Source: Acidiphilium sp. CAG:727
Lineage (GTDB): Bacteria; Bacillota; Clostridia; Christensenellales; Borkfalkiaceae
DNA length: 11,274 bases
Assembly (NCBI GenBank): GCA_000437515.1
Contig: FR898428.1
Span: forward strand, 1 to 11,274
Reading direction: 5' to 3'
Below the pieces are notes generated by a model. It was not told where the DNA came from. It made no database searches and worked only from the letters and a program-made list of their open reading frames with translations. Each line of letters begins with the position of its first letter. Position 1 is the first letter of the stretch. A program made the translations under genes and the position numbers. Positions 5,309 through 11,274 of the stretch are shown in pieces.

Positions 5309-7705
5309 ATGGAATACAAGAAGACGGCAAACGCGGTTCGAGGAGTAGCAGCCGGTTTTATTTTCAGAATAATATCCATGCTATTCCCTTTCATTATAAG
5401 AACCGTCATACTTATGAAACTCGGCGAAGAGTATATCGGACTGTCGGGGTTATTCACTGCGGTGTTAAACGTATTGAATCTAGCCGAACTCGGTTTTACC
5501 ACCGCCGTCGTTTTCAGTATGTACAAACCGATTGCCGACGACGATACCGCAACGATTAAAGCGTTGCTCAACGCGTACAGGAAAATATACCGAATCGTCG
5601 CCTTAATCGTTCTGGCGGCGGGATTATGCGTTATGCCTTTCTTAAAATATCTTATCAAAGGCAGTTACCCCACTGATATCAATTTATACGCGTTATTTGC
5701 AATATATCTTGCAAACACCGTAATCGGCTATTCGTTTTTCGCGTACAAATCGTCGCTCTTGACCGCCCACCAACGTATGGACGTTCAAAGCGGAATTCAA
5801 AGCGGTGCAACGCTTTTAATGTACACGATACAAATTATTCTTTTGTACGAGTTCAAAAATTATTACGTTTACGCAATCGCTTTACCGTGTTGCACGCTGT
5901 TTCAAAACGTATTGATCGGAGTTACAACTAAAAAATTGTATCCACAATACGTCTGCGAAGGAAGTATAGATAAAAGTCTGAAAACGGCAATCAAATCGAA
6001 AGTTTCGGCATTGGTCATACATAGAGTCGGAAGCATCATTCAAGGTTCGATAGATACAATTTGTATCTCGGCGTTTTTGGGAATTACTATTTGCAGCAGA
6101 TACAACAACTATATGTACATATCGTCTGCAATACAGGGCTTCGTAACGGTGATATTTAATTCGATCGTTGCCGGCATCGGGAATCACGTCTGCAAAGAAA
6201 GCGTAGAGAAAAATTATAAATTATTCAAAACCGTATTCTTCGTCAACGCGCTGATAGTCGCGTTTTGCGCTTCGTGCCTGATTACGCTATATCAACCTTT
6301 CATGCGTATCTGGTCGGTTAAATCGTTGGGCAACACTTTGATGATGCTCGACTTTCCGATAGTTATTGCCATCGTCCTTTTATTTTACGTGAACAACGTA
6401 AGACAAGCCTGTTCAACGTTCAGAGAAGCGTTGGGGTTATGGGATCACGACAAAGTAAGACCGCTGTTTATATCCTTGTTTAACTTGATAGGAACTTTGA
6501 TTTCAGCATATTACGGCTCGCTGCTTGGGATAATTTTATCGACCGTCGGCGCATACTTCTTCGTAAGTTTATATTGGGAAACCAAAATTCTTTTCAAATA
6601 CTACTTCAAAAAATCGTGCGCGAATTACTTTTTAAGGATGTTCGTTTACTCGCTCGTAGCAATAGCGGTATCGTGCATATGCTACTTCGTTTGCGGTCTT
6701 ATCGACGTACCGGGGATATCGGGTTTCTTTCTAAAACTGCTCGCGTGTGCAGCGTTAAGCCACGTATCATTGACAATTATTTATTGCAAAACACCAGAAT
6801 TTGCCTATTGTTTTGCTAAATTAAGGAGGACTAAAATGTTGAGAGCGATTAAAACCGCAGTAAAAAGATTCGGTTTGTTTCACATCTGCAGCCAAAAACT
6901 TTGGGAATTGAACAGACAACAAAAAGTCTACGATAAACTTAATAAAAAATACGGTAAATTTGCAAAAACCGATTACGCACTTAACCCTGACGCGGGCGTT
7001 CCGAAAAAAATATGGTTTTGCTGGCTTCAAGGCATTGAAAATGCCCCGAAACTCATAAAAGCGTGTTACGAATCGTTAGTTAAAAATCTGCCTGATTACA
7101 AAATTGTCGTTATCACCGAAAACAATATGAAGGAGTACGTCGAAATTCCCGATTACGTATTAACGAAGTGGAAAAATAAAGTTTTTTCGAATACGCATTT
7201 CTCCGACATTTTAAGAATTGCTTTACTTTCGAAATTCGGCGGAGTATGGATAGATTCCACCGTTCTTTGCACAGGTAAAATGCCGAAATATATCGAAGAT
7301 TCTCAATTTTTCGTCTATTCGAGTAAATATAAAAACGATGAGACCATCGATTTGTCGAGTTGGTTTATATATTCCGTACCGAACCACCCGATAATTTTGC
7401 AGACGAGAGATCTTCTCTACGAGTATTGGGCAAAGGAAAAAAAGTTAAAGCATTATTATGTTTTGCATATGTTTATGACTATGATTATGCGCGCAAATCC
7501 GAAATTCGTAGAAGATATGCCTTTCAAAACGAATATAGATCCGCATACTCTTCAATTCGTTTACCTGTTCAAAGAACCGAAAGAATTAGATATCGAATAT
7601 ATCAAAAATTTATCCGCCTTCCACAAGTTGTCGTATAAATTCGATAAATCTTTAACCGAAAAAGAAAATACCAACTACCGACTTATTTTAGACGGTAAAT
7701 TTTAA
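5309..7705 (+). CDS. Wzx-type polysaccharide flippase fused in frame to a Caps_synth/GT32-like glycosyltransferase
   Basis: One 798-codon frame holds two activities of surface-glycan synthesis. Residues 1-509 form a MOP-superfamily flippase with about 12-14 hydrophobic segments, starting at about residue 14 (VAAGFIFRIISMLFPFIIRT) and ending near 490, with the LFTAVLNVLNLAELGFTTAVV region typical of Polysacc_synt proteins. It would move lipid-linked oligosaccharide units across the membrane. Residues 510-798 are a soluble glycosyltransferase, described separately. The flippase part alone has normal full length for its family, so the join lies exactly at a gene boundary. The start ATG at 5309 is needed for the first membrane segment. 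AAAGG ends only 1 base before it, too close to act as a Shine-Dalgarno. Local sequence is AT-richer than its neighbours (27% GC at 6901-6960 against 55% at 8041-8100, counted by eye), which suggests transfer. No other glycan genes flank it, which is unusual for a flippase. Confidence 0.82.
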   Translation: MEYKKTANAVRGVAAGFIFRIISMLFPFIIRTVILMKLGEEYIGLSGLFTAVLNVLNLAELGFTTAVVFSMYKPIADDDTATIKALLNAYRKIYRIVALIVLAAGLCVMPFLKYLIKGSYPTDINLYALFAIYLANTVIGYSFFAYKSSLLTAHQRMDVQSGIQSGATLLMYTIQIILLYEFKNYYVYAIALPCCTLFQNVLIGVTTKKLYPQYVCEGSIDKSLKTAIKSKVSALVIHRVGSIIQGSIDTICISAFLGITICSRYNNYMYISSAIQGFVTVIFNSIVAGIGNHVCKESVEKNYKLFKTVFFVNALIVAFCASCLITLYQPFMRIWSVKSLGNTLMMLDFPIVIAIVLLFYVNNVRQACSTFREALGLWDHDKVRPLFISLFNLIGTLISAYYGSLLGIILSTVGAYFFVSLYWETKILFKYYFKKSCANYFLRMFVYSLVAIAVSCICYFVCGLIDVPGISGFFLKLLACAALSHVSLTIIYCKTPEFAYCFAKLRRTKMLRAIKTAVKRFGLFHICSQKLWELNRQQKVYDKLNKKYGKFAKTDYALNPDAGVPKKIWFCWLQGIENAPKLIKACYESLVKNLPDYKIVVITENNMKEYVEIPDYVLTKWKNKVFSNTHFSDILRIALLSKFGGVWIDSTVLCTGKMPKYIEDSQFFVYSSKYKNDETIDLSSWFIYSVPNHPIILQTRDLLYEYWAKEKKLKHYYVLHMFMTMIMRANPKFVEDMPFKTNIDPHTLQFVYLFKEPKELDIEYIKNLSAFHKLSYKFDKSLTEKENTNYRLILDGKF
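6823..6838 (+). promoter_or_regulatory. Internal Shine-Dalgarno and ATG inside the flippase-glycosyltransferase frame
   Basis: AAGGAGG (6823-6829) stands 6 bases before ATG (6836-6838). This is the strongest ribosome binding site in the window, and it lies at the exact boundary between the flippase and glycosyltransferase domains. In the long frame it is read as two AGG arginine codons. TTA at 6821-6823 would become a TAA stop with a single T-to-A change at 6822, and TAA triplets occur here in both other forward frames. Confidence 0.85.
6836..7705 (+). CDS. Caps_synth/GT32-like glycosyltransferase, independently startable 289-residue product
   Basis: A glycosyltransferase of the capsular polysaccharide synthesis family (Pfam Caps_synth, related to GT32 and Gly_transf_sug enzymes), expected to add a sugar from a nucleotide-sugar donor to a growing surface glycan on the cytoplasmic face. 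Numbered from its own ATG, it has VPKKIWFCWLQG (55-66), the usual family opening VPKxIHxxW. It then has FSDILRIALLSKFGGVWID (122-140), where D124 and D140 correspond to the conserved donor/metal-binding SDxxR and GGxWxD motifs. WFIYSVPNHPII (176-187) is also family-like. No signal peptide or membrane segment is seen, and 289 residues is normal length. The ATG is served by AAGGAGG at 6-base spacing, so it can be made separately even though it is in frame with the flippase upstream. It is the most AT-rich coding stretch in the window. Acceptor and sugar cannot be predicted. Confidence 0.8.
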   Translation: MLRAIKTAVKRFGLFHICSQKLWELNRQQKVYDKLNKKYGKFAKTDYALNPDAGVPKKIWFCWLQGIENAPKLIKACYESLVKNLPDYKIVVITENNMKEYVEIPDYVLTKWKNKVFSNTHFSDILRIALLSKFGGVWIDSTVLCTGKMPKYIEDSQFFVYSSKYKNDETIDLSSWFIYSVPNHPIILQTRDLLYEYWAKEKKLKHYYVLHMFMTMIMRANPKFVEDMPFKTNIDPHTLQFVYLFKEPKELDIEYIKNLSAFHKLSYKFDKSLTEKENTNYRLILDGKF

Positions 7706-7744
7706 TCGATAAGCGAAATAATTATATTTTTTCAGTAAAAACGC

Positions 7745-7773
7745 TTGCGAAAACGGAATAAAAATATTAAAAT
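7745..7773 (+). promoter_or_regulatory. Putative sigma-A promoter of the MATE gene
   Basis: TTGCGA (7745-7750) and TAAAAT (7768-7773) are exactly 17 bases apart. They match the consensus at 4 of 6 and 5 of 6 positions. The -10 box ends 8 bases before the ATG at 7782, so the mRNA would begin at or next to the start codon. There is no Shine-Dalgarno upstream of this ATG. The surrounding DNA is AT-rich, so a chance match is possible. Confidence 0.45.
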
Positions 7774-7775
7774 AT

Positions 7776-7805
7776 GCGCGTATGAAAAAGATACGCGCTT
7801 TTTTT
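7776..7805 (+). terminator. Intrinsic terminator overlapping the MATE start codon
   Basis: GCGCGTAT (7776-7783) pairs perfectly with ATACGCGC (7791-7798) around a 7-base loop (GAAAAAG), followed by seven T (7799-7805). This is a textbook intrinsic terminator and the only one visible after the flippase-glycosyltransferase gene, whose stop is 70 bases upstream. The A and T of the MATE start ATG (7782-7784) are the last two bases of the left arm, and the right arm plus T-run encode residues 4-8 (IRAFF). Confidence 0.75.
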
Positions 7806-9233
7806 GATAAATTGACCCGTCCTATAGATTTGACGGCAGGCGTTCCGTGGAAGGTTTTGCTTCGCTACGGCGCGCCCATAATGCTCTCGTACTTCCTGCA
7901 ACAAATCTACGTCCTGACGGACGCGATTATATGCGGGCAGGTTTTATCCGCCGAACAGGTCGCCGGAGTAAACGACACCTTTCCTCTTACCTTTTTCTTT
8001 TTGCAATTCGCTTTCGGTTGCACCGCCGGTTTCGGAGTTATAACCGCCAAATGCGTGGGAGCGGGCGACGAAAAAGGAGCAAGACAATCGTTCGTTTCGC
8101 AAATATATCTTTCCGTCGTGATTTCCGTCATTCTGACGGTTGTATCGATTTGCCTTTTGCCTGCTCTGCTCGGGATAATCAACGTTACTACGGCAAATAA
8201 AGTCGTCTACGATTCGGCGTATATTTATTGCTTTATCATTTTCGCCGGGATAATCACGCAGATGGGCTACAACTGCATTTGCGGAATACTTCGTTCTTAC
8301 GGCGACTCCGTTACCCCTCTTATATTCCTTGCGATTTCGACGGCGTTGAACGTCGGTCTGGACGTATTGTTTTTATCAGTATTCGAAATGGGCCCCGCGG
8401 GAGCGGCTTTGGCTACGGTAATAACGCAGGCGCTCAGCGTAATCGGATGCTTCGTATTTACGCAAATAAAATACCCGTCTTTAAGGCTCAAAAAAGAAGA
8501 TTTCAAATCGGGGTTAAAATCGCTTTGGGCGCACCTTAAACAAGGTCTGCCGCTCGGCTTACAATTTTCGATACTTGCGATAGGCGTTATCATTATGCAA
8601 AGCGTCATCGTTAAATTCGACATCAAACCCGACGGAATAATGGTTGCGGGAACGCCCGCCCAGAACGGATTCGGAGCGGCAAGCAAACTATTCAACTTTT
8701 TGATTTCGTTCTATAACGGACTCGGAGCGGCAATTCTCGGTTTCAACGCCCAGAATTACGGCAAAGGCAACTTCGACAATATCAGAAAAGGCGTTTTGCA
8801 GTCGCTCGTTTTGGTTGTTATATTATACGTTATCTGTCTTATATCCGCGCTTTTACTAAGTATAAACGGCGCGTATCAATACGTGTTTATGAGTAAAGAC
8901 AAGATAAACGCCGACACTATACGTTTCGGTAACGACTACGTTTTAGTCGCCTTTATCCCCTACTTTATTTTAGGATTTTTAATCGTTATAAGGAGCGCGG
9001 TTCAGGGCGTTTGCAAAGCGGGTTACGTTTTAGGCGCAGGCATTGCCGAATTGATTGCCCGTTCGTGTATATGCGCATTTTTGCCGATTATAATAAACGG
9101 CGGAGAAATCAATGCTTCGGCGTCGAGATGGGCGTATATAGCGACGTGCGCGGGCGACCCCGGCGCGTGGTTGTTCGCATCGTTATTGTTACTTATACCC
9201 TTATTCAAAAACATACTCGAAAAAAAATATTGA
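7782..9233 (+). CDS. MATE-family (NorM/DinF-like) cation-coupled efflux transporter
   Basis: A 483-residue membrane protein of the MATE group in the MOP superfamily, expected to export drugs, toxins or metabolites in exchange for Na+ or H+. It has the usual two six-helix halves, about 12 membrane segments in all. The first half opens with LLRYGAPIMLSYFLQQIYVLTD (26-47) and includes D47 in the conserved TD position. SAEQVAGVN and GFGVITAKCVGAGDEKGAR are typical loop motifs. The second half starts near residue 250 (GLPLGLQFSILAIGV). Length is normal. The ATG at 7782 has no Shine-Dalgarno and lies in a terminator-like hairpin. Possible alternatives are TTG codons at residues 11 or 17, but these also lack a ribosome binding site, and all lie before the first membrane helix. 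It converges on the ABC gene with a shared terminator between them. Its GC content is clearly higher than that of the gene just upstream, and the protein is unrelated to the glycan-flippase subfamily. The substrate is unknown. Confidence 0.9.
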   Translation: MKKIRAFFDKLTRPIDLTAGVPWKVLLRYGAPIMLSYFLQQIYVLTDAIICGQVLSAEQVAGVNDTFPLTFFFLQFAFGCTAGFGVITAKCVGAGDEKGARQSFVSQIYLSVVISVILTVVSICLLPALLGIINVTTANKVVYDSAYIYCFIIFAGIITQMGYNCICGILRSYGDSVTPLIFLAISTALNVGLDVLFLSVFEMGPAGAALATVITQALSVIGCFVFTQIKYPSLRLKKEDFKSGLKSLWAHLKQGLPLGLQFSILAIGVIIMQSVIVKFDIKPDGIMVAGTPAQNGFGAASKLFNFLISFYNGLGAAILGFNAQNYGKGNFDNIRKGVLQSLVLVVILYVICLISALLLSINGAYQYVFMSKDKINADTIRFGNDYVLVAFIPYFILGFLIVIRSAVQGVCKAGYVLGAGIAELIARSCICAFLPIIINGGEINASASRWAYIATCAGDPGAWLFASLLLLIPLFKNILEKKY

Positions 9234-9257
9234 TTTTGATACGTAAGGTTATATAAA

Positions 9258-9299
9258 GTTACAGCCCGCGGGTGATTATATCACCCCGCGGGCAGTAAC
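9258..9299. terminator. Bidirectional intrinsic terminator between convergent exporter genes
   Basis: The arms GTTAC-A-GCCCGCGGG-TGA and TCA-CCCCGCGGGC-A-GTAAC pair around a TTATA loop, with one A/A mismatch and one bulged C. The T-rich flanks are TTATTTTAA on the plus strand and TTTATATAACC on the minus strand. It lies 24 bases after the MATE stop and 14 bases after the ABC stop, so it can serve both. Each arm contains the self-complementary octamer CCCGCGGG. Confidence 0.9.
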
Positions 9300-9313
9300 G
9301 TTATTTTAATGGG

Positions 9314-11122
9314 TTAAGACAGTTTTTTGAGTTCGTAGAATTTGCCTTTTTTAGCGAGAAGTTCGTCGTAAGTTCCGCTTTCGACCATTTCACCGTCCTG
9401 CATTACGATTATCCTGTCGGCGTTACGAATAGTGGACAACCTATGCGCGACGATGAAAGTCGTTCTGCCCTTTACGCTTTTGGATATAGCGTCCTGAACG
9501 TGTTTTTCGGATACGTTATCGAGAGCGGAAGTCGCTTCGTCCAAAATCAGGATTCGCGGATTACGGATAAGCGCGCGGGCGATAGTAATTCTTTGTTTTT
9601 GTCCGCCCGAAAGTTTACCGCCGTTTTCGCCTATCATGGTGTCTATTCCGTTCGGCAACTCTCCTAAAAATTCGTCTACGTTGGCGTCTTTTATGGCTTT
9701 CATAAGGTCTTCTTCGGAATATTTACTCATTCCGTAAGTTATATTTTCTCTTATCGTTCCCGAAAACAAAATGCTGTTTTGCGGAACGACGGATATATGA
9801 TGCCGATATTCCGACAAATCGATTTCGTCGGTAGATTTTCCGTCTATATAGAGTTTGCCTTTCGTAGGCATTAAAAAACCTATTATCAAGTTCATTATCG
9901 TCGATTTACCCGACCCCGACGCGCCGACGAACGCAACGCACTCGCCGTGGCTGACTTTAAGCGAAAAATCTTTTACCACGTCCTGTTCGCCGTCGGGATA
10001 ACGGTAAGATACGTTATCAAACTCTACTTCGCCGACGATGTCGTTTACCTTTTTCTTGCCGATATTATACTCCACGTCTTTGGCGTTCATTATTTCGGAA
10101 ACCGATTCGAGCGCTTCCGCCCCCGTACCTATCTGCGGTATTACGTTGACGAGCGAAGTTATATAAGCCGACAGCGACGAGAACATCGACTGATACAGCA
10201 CGACTTCGCCCACGGATATATATTTTTTAAGAGCAAGGCACGCGCAAAAGACGAGGCACAAAGCGTTTAACAAAGTATTAACTACCCACGACCACGCGCC
10301 GAAACGGGCAATGGTTTTATCTACGTTTCTGCCCGAACCTTCGAGTTCGGATATGCTCTGTTTTACCGTTTTTATCTCTGTTTCTTCAAGTCCGTGAGAT
10401 TTTGTTACGGGCGTCATAACGAGCATATTGGTGAGTTTGTTGCTCATATTCTCGGTCTTTATACGGTAATCGCGGTTACTTTGTCTGATCTTTTTACGGA
10501 ACAGAAACGTAAGAAGCACGTTACACGGAATAACGCATATAAAAAACAACGCGACAAAACCGTTTTTATAAAACGCTATGACCGCCGAAATTATCGCGCT
10601 TATAACGTTAGGGATAATGCTTTGCAGAATACAGTTAAAAAGCGCGTCTACGGAGTCGGTATCTTTCAAAAATTTGGACTGAATTTTACCCGTTTCCATG
10701 TCCTTATGATAGGTTATCGACAGGCTTTGCAGTTTTCTAACGACCGTACTTTTAAGCCCGGCGCTCGTTCGGCGCAACGTTTTACTTACTATATGCCAAC
10801 GCAAAATAGTCGTAGGAATATTCATAAGTATAAACGCCAGCATTATCGCCGAATCTATTATAATTCGTTGCCACGTGGCGTAAGTCGCTCCGCCGTCGGC
10901 AATAGCCCCCGTTACGACGTTTATTATATCCGAAGTCGCAAGCGGAACGATATACAGCGGCGACGACTGCAATATATATACGAGCGAACTTAAAATTATC
11001 GGCGCGATATTGATTTTTATAATCTTACTTAAAAATTTATTTTTTTTAACGCCCTTACCGTTTACCGATTCTCTGAAAAGATAGTCGTAGTCGGGTATGA
11101 CGTTTTCGCTTCGTTTTCGCAT
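9314..11122 (-). CDS. ABC exporter half-transporter (permease-ATPase fusion, MsbA/LmrA type)
   Basis: This is a 602-residue type I ABC exporter subunit that would work as a homo- or heterodimer in the cytoplasmic membrane. Numbered from the ATG at 11122, the membrane domain spans about residues 35-330 with roughly six helices. The ATPase domain has GASGSGKST (Walker A, 400-408), VVPQ (Q-loop Q448), LSGGQ (504-508), ILILDEATS (Walker B, from 524), SALD (D-loop) and AHRLSTIRNAD (H560). All catalytic residues are present. An in-frame ATG at 11158 would add 12 residues but has no ribosome binding site and lies inside a hairpin. GGAGAG at 11126-11131 fits the ATG at 11122. No second half-transporter is in the window, so homodimer formation is plausible but unproven. 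Substrate could be a drug, lipid or peptide. It converges on the MATE gene. Confidence 0.93.
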   Translation of the reverse strand: MRKRSENVIPDYDYLFRESVNGKGVKKNKFLSKIIKINIAPIILSSLVYILQSSPLYIVPLATSDIINVVTGAIADGGATYATWQRIIIDSAIMLAFILMNIPTTILRWHIVSKTLRRTSAGLKSTVVRKLQSLSITYHKDMETGKIQSKFLKDTDSVDALFNCILQSIIPNVISAIISAVIAFYKNGFVALFFICVIPCNVLLTFLFRKKIRQSNRDYRIKTENMSNKLTNMLVMTPVTKSHGLEETEIKTVKQSISELEGSGRNVDKTIARFGAWSWVVNTLLNALCLVFCACLALKKYISVGEVVLYQSMFSSLSAYITSLVNVIPQIGTGAEALESVSEIMNAKDVEYNIGKKKVNDIVGEVEFDNVSYRYPDGEQDVVKDFSLKVSHGECVAFVGASGSGKSTIMNLIIGFLMPTKGKLYIDGKSTDEIDLSEYRHHISVVPQNSILFSGTIRENITYGMSKYSEEDLMKAIKDANVDEFLGELPNGIDTMIGENGGKLSGGQKQRITIARALIRNPRILILDEATSALDNVSEKHVQDAISKSVKGRTTFIVAHRLSTIRNADRIIVMQDGEMVESGTYDELLAKKGKFYELKKLS

Positions 11123-11125
11123 AAA

Positions 11126-11131
11126 CTCTCC
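11126..11131 (-). promoter_or_regulatory. Shine-Dalgarno fixing the ABC exporter start
   Basis: On the minus strand GGAGAG, with its GGAG core 5 bases before the ATG at 11120-11122, selects that start over the in-frame ATG 12 codons earlier. Confidence 0.75.
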
Positions 11132-11140
11132 GTTATTATT

Positions 11141-11167
11141 AAAAAAGGTCAGCCGCAACGACTAACC
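11141..11167 (-). terminator. Terminator-like (attenuator?) hairpin in the ABC exporter leader
   Basis: On the minus strand GGTTAGTCG pairs with CGGCTGACC around a TTG loop (11147-11167), followed by six T (11141-11146). Two of the nine pairs are G-T wobbles, which form in RNA but would be mismatches in a DNA operator. The hairpin begins about 0-3 bases after the predicted transcription start and ends before the ribosome binding site. It could terminate early transcripts or protect the 5' end of the mRNA. Confidence 0.6.
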
Positions 11168-11174
11168 TGCAAGT

Positions 11175-11203
11175 ATTATATCCGTTATAGCATACGGTGT
11201 CAA
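11175..11203 (-). promoter_or_regulatory. Perfect-consensus sigma-A promoter of the ABC exporter gene
   Basis: On the minus strand TTGACA (11198-11203) and TATAAT (11175-11180) are separated by exactly 17 bases, a full 12 of 12 match with ideal spacing. The expected start is near 11168, giving a leader of about 45 bases before the ATG at 11122. It is the strongest promoter in the window. Confidence 0.9.
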
Positions 11204-11274
11204 GCGTTTACGGCAAAAAAATATTTATCTGAAAAACGATTATAAATGACGGCCGACCGATAAATTAGACTTTA

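Noticed and set aside
10394..10993. 199-codon plus-strand frame opposite the ABC exporter
   Set aside because: It is antisense to the conserved membrane domain and has no family resemblance or ribosome binding site.
11123..11158. Extension of the ABC exporter to an upstream ATG at 11156-11158
   Set aside because: That start lies inside the leader hairpin without a ribosome binding site, while GGAGAG correctly serves the ATG at 11122.
11204..11274. Possible gene or second promoter at the right edge (a TATAAT on the minus strand near 11250)
   Set aside because: No usable -35 box or open frame with a ribosome binding site was found. The AT-rich hexamer alone is not enough.
1..11274. CRISPR array, tRNA/rRNA, insertion sequence or attachment site
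   Set aside because: No regularly spaced repeats, no tRNA-like cloverleaf, no transposase or integrase, and no terminal or flanking direct repeats were seen.

Overview
The window looks like chromosome of an anaerobic, low-to-mid GC Gram-positive bacterium, probably an uncultured gut-type Clostridia lineage. That placement is inference. It rests on a BcrAD/HgdC-type radical-enzyme activase, a CmpB-type membrane protein and an acyl-phosphate acyltransferase PlsY (all common in Firmicutes), on AAGGAG-type ribosome binding sites, and on sigma-A-type promoters. There is no tRNA, rRNA, CRISPR array, transposase or phage gene.

Left block, minus strand, reading from about 5131 down to 1: a four-gene cluster with tight spacing. 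It starts with a 982-residue protein holding two ATPase/iron-sulfur activase halves plus an activase-related domain. A 4-base ATGA overlap leads into a 421-residue partner of the 2-hydroxyacyl-CoA dehydratase-like group. These two together correspond to what I remember as one long (about 1400-residue) polypeptide in many Clostridia. After 34 bases comes a CmpB-family membrane protein, and after 50 bases the first 37 codons of plsY, cut by the window edge. The cluster joins an electron-activating iron-sulfur system of unknown substrate to phospholipid synthesis, but any functional link is inference.

Middle block, plus strand, 5309-7705: one open frame encodes a Wzx-type polysaccharide flippase joined in frame to a Caps_synth/GT32-like glycosyltransferase. 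The join carries a complete Shine-Dalgarno sequence and ATG, so it is either a true fusion or two genes whose separating stop has been lost. This block is visibly more AT-rich than the genes around it. A 177-base divergent intergenic region separates it from the left block and contains two A/T nonamers and a 10-bp inverted repeat.

Right block: a MATE-family exporter (plus, 7782-9233) and an ABC exporter half-transporter (minus, 9314-11122) converge on a strong bidirectional terminator. The MATE start codon lies inside an intrinsic-terminator hairpin. The ABC gene has a perfect TTGACA-17-TATAAT promoter, followed almost at once by a second terminator-like hairpin and then the ribosome binding site.

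The protein families are mostly ordinary. The unusual signals are in expression: three genes without a usable Shine-Dalgarno have a -10 hexamer only 8-10 bases before their ATG (possible leaderless mRNAs), and two terminator-like hairpins sit where they could control export genes.
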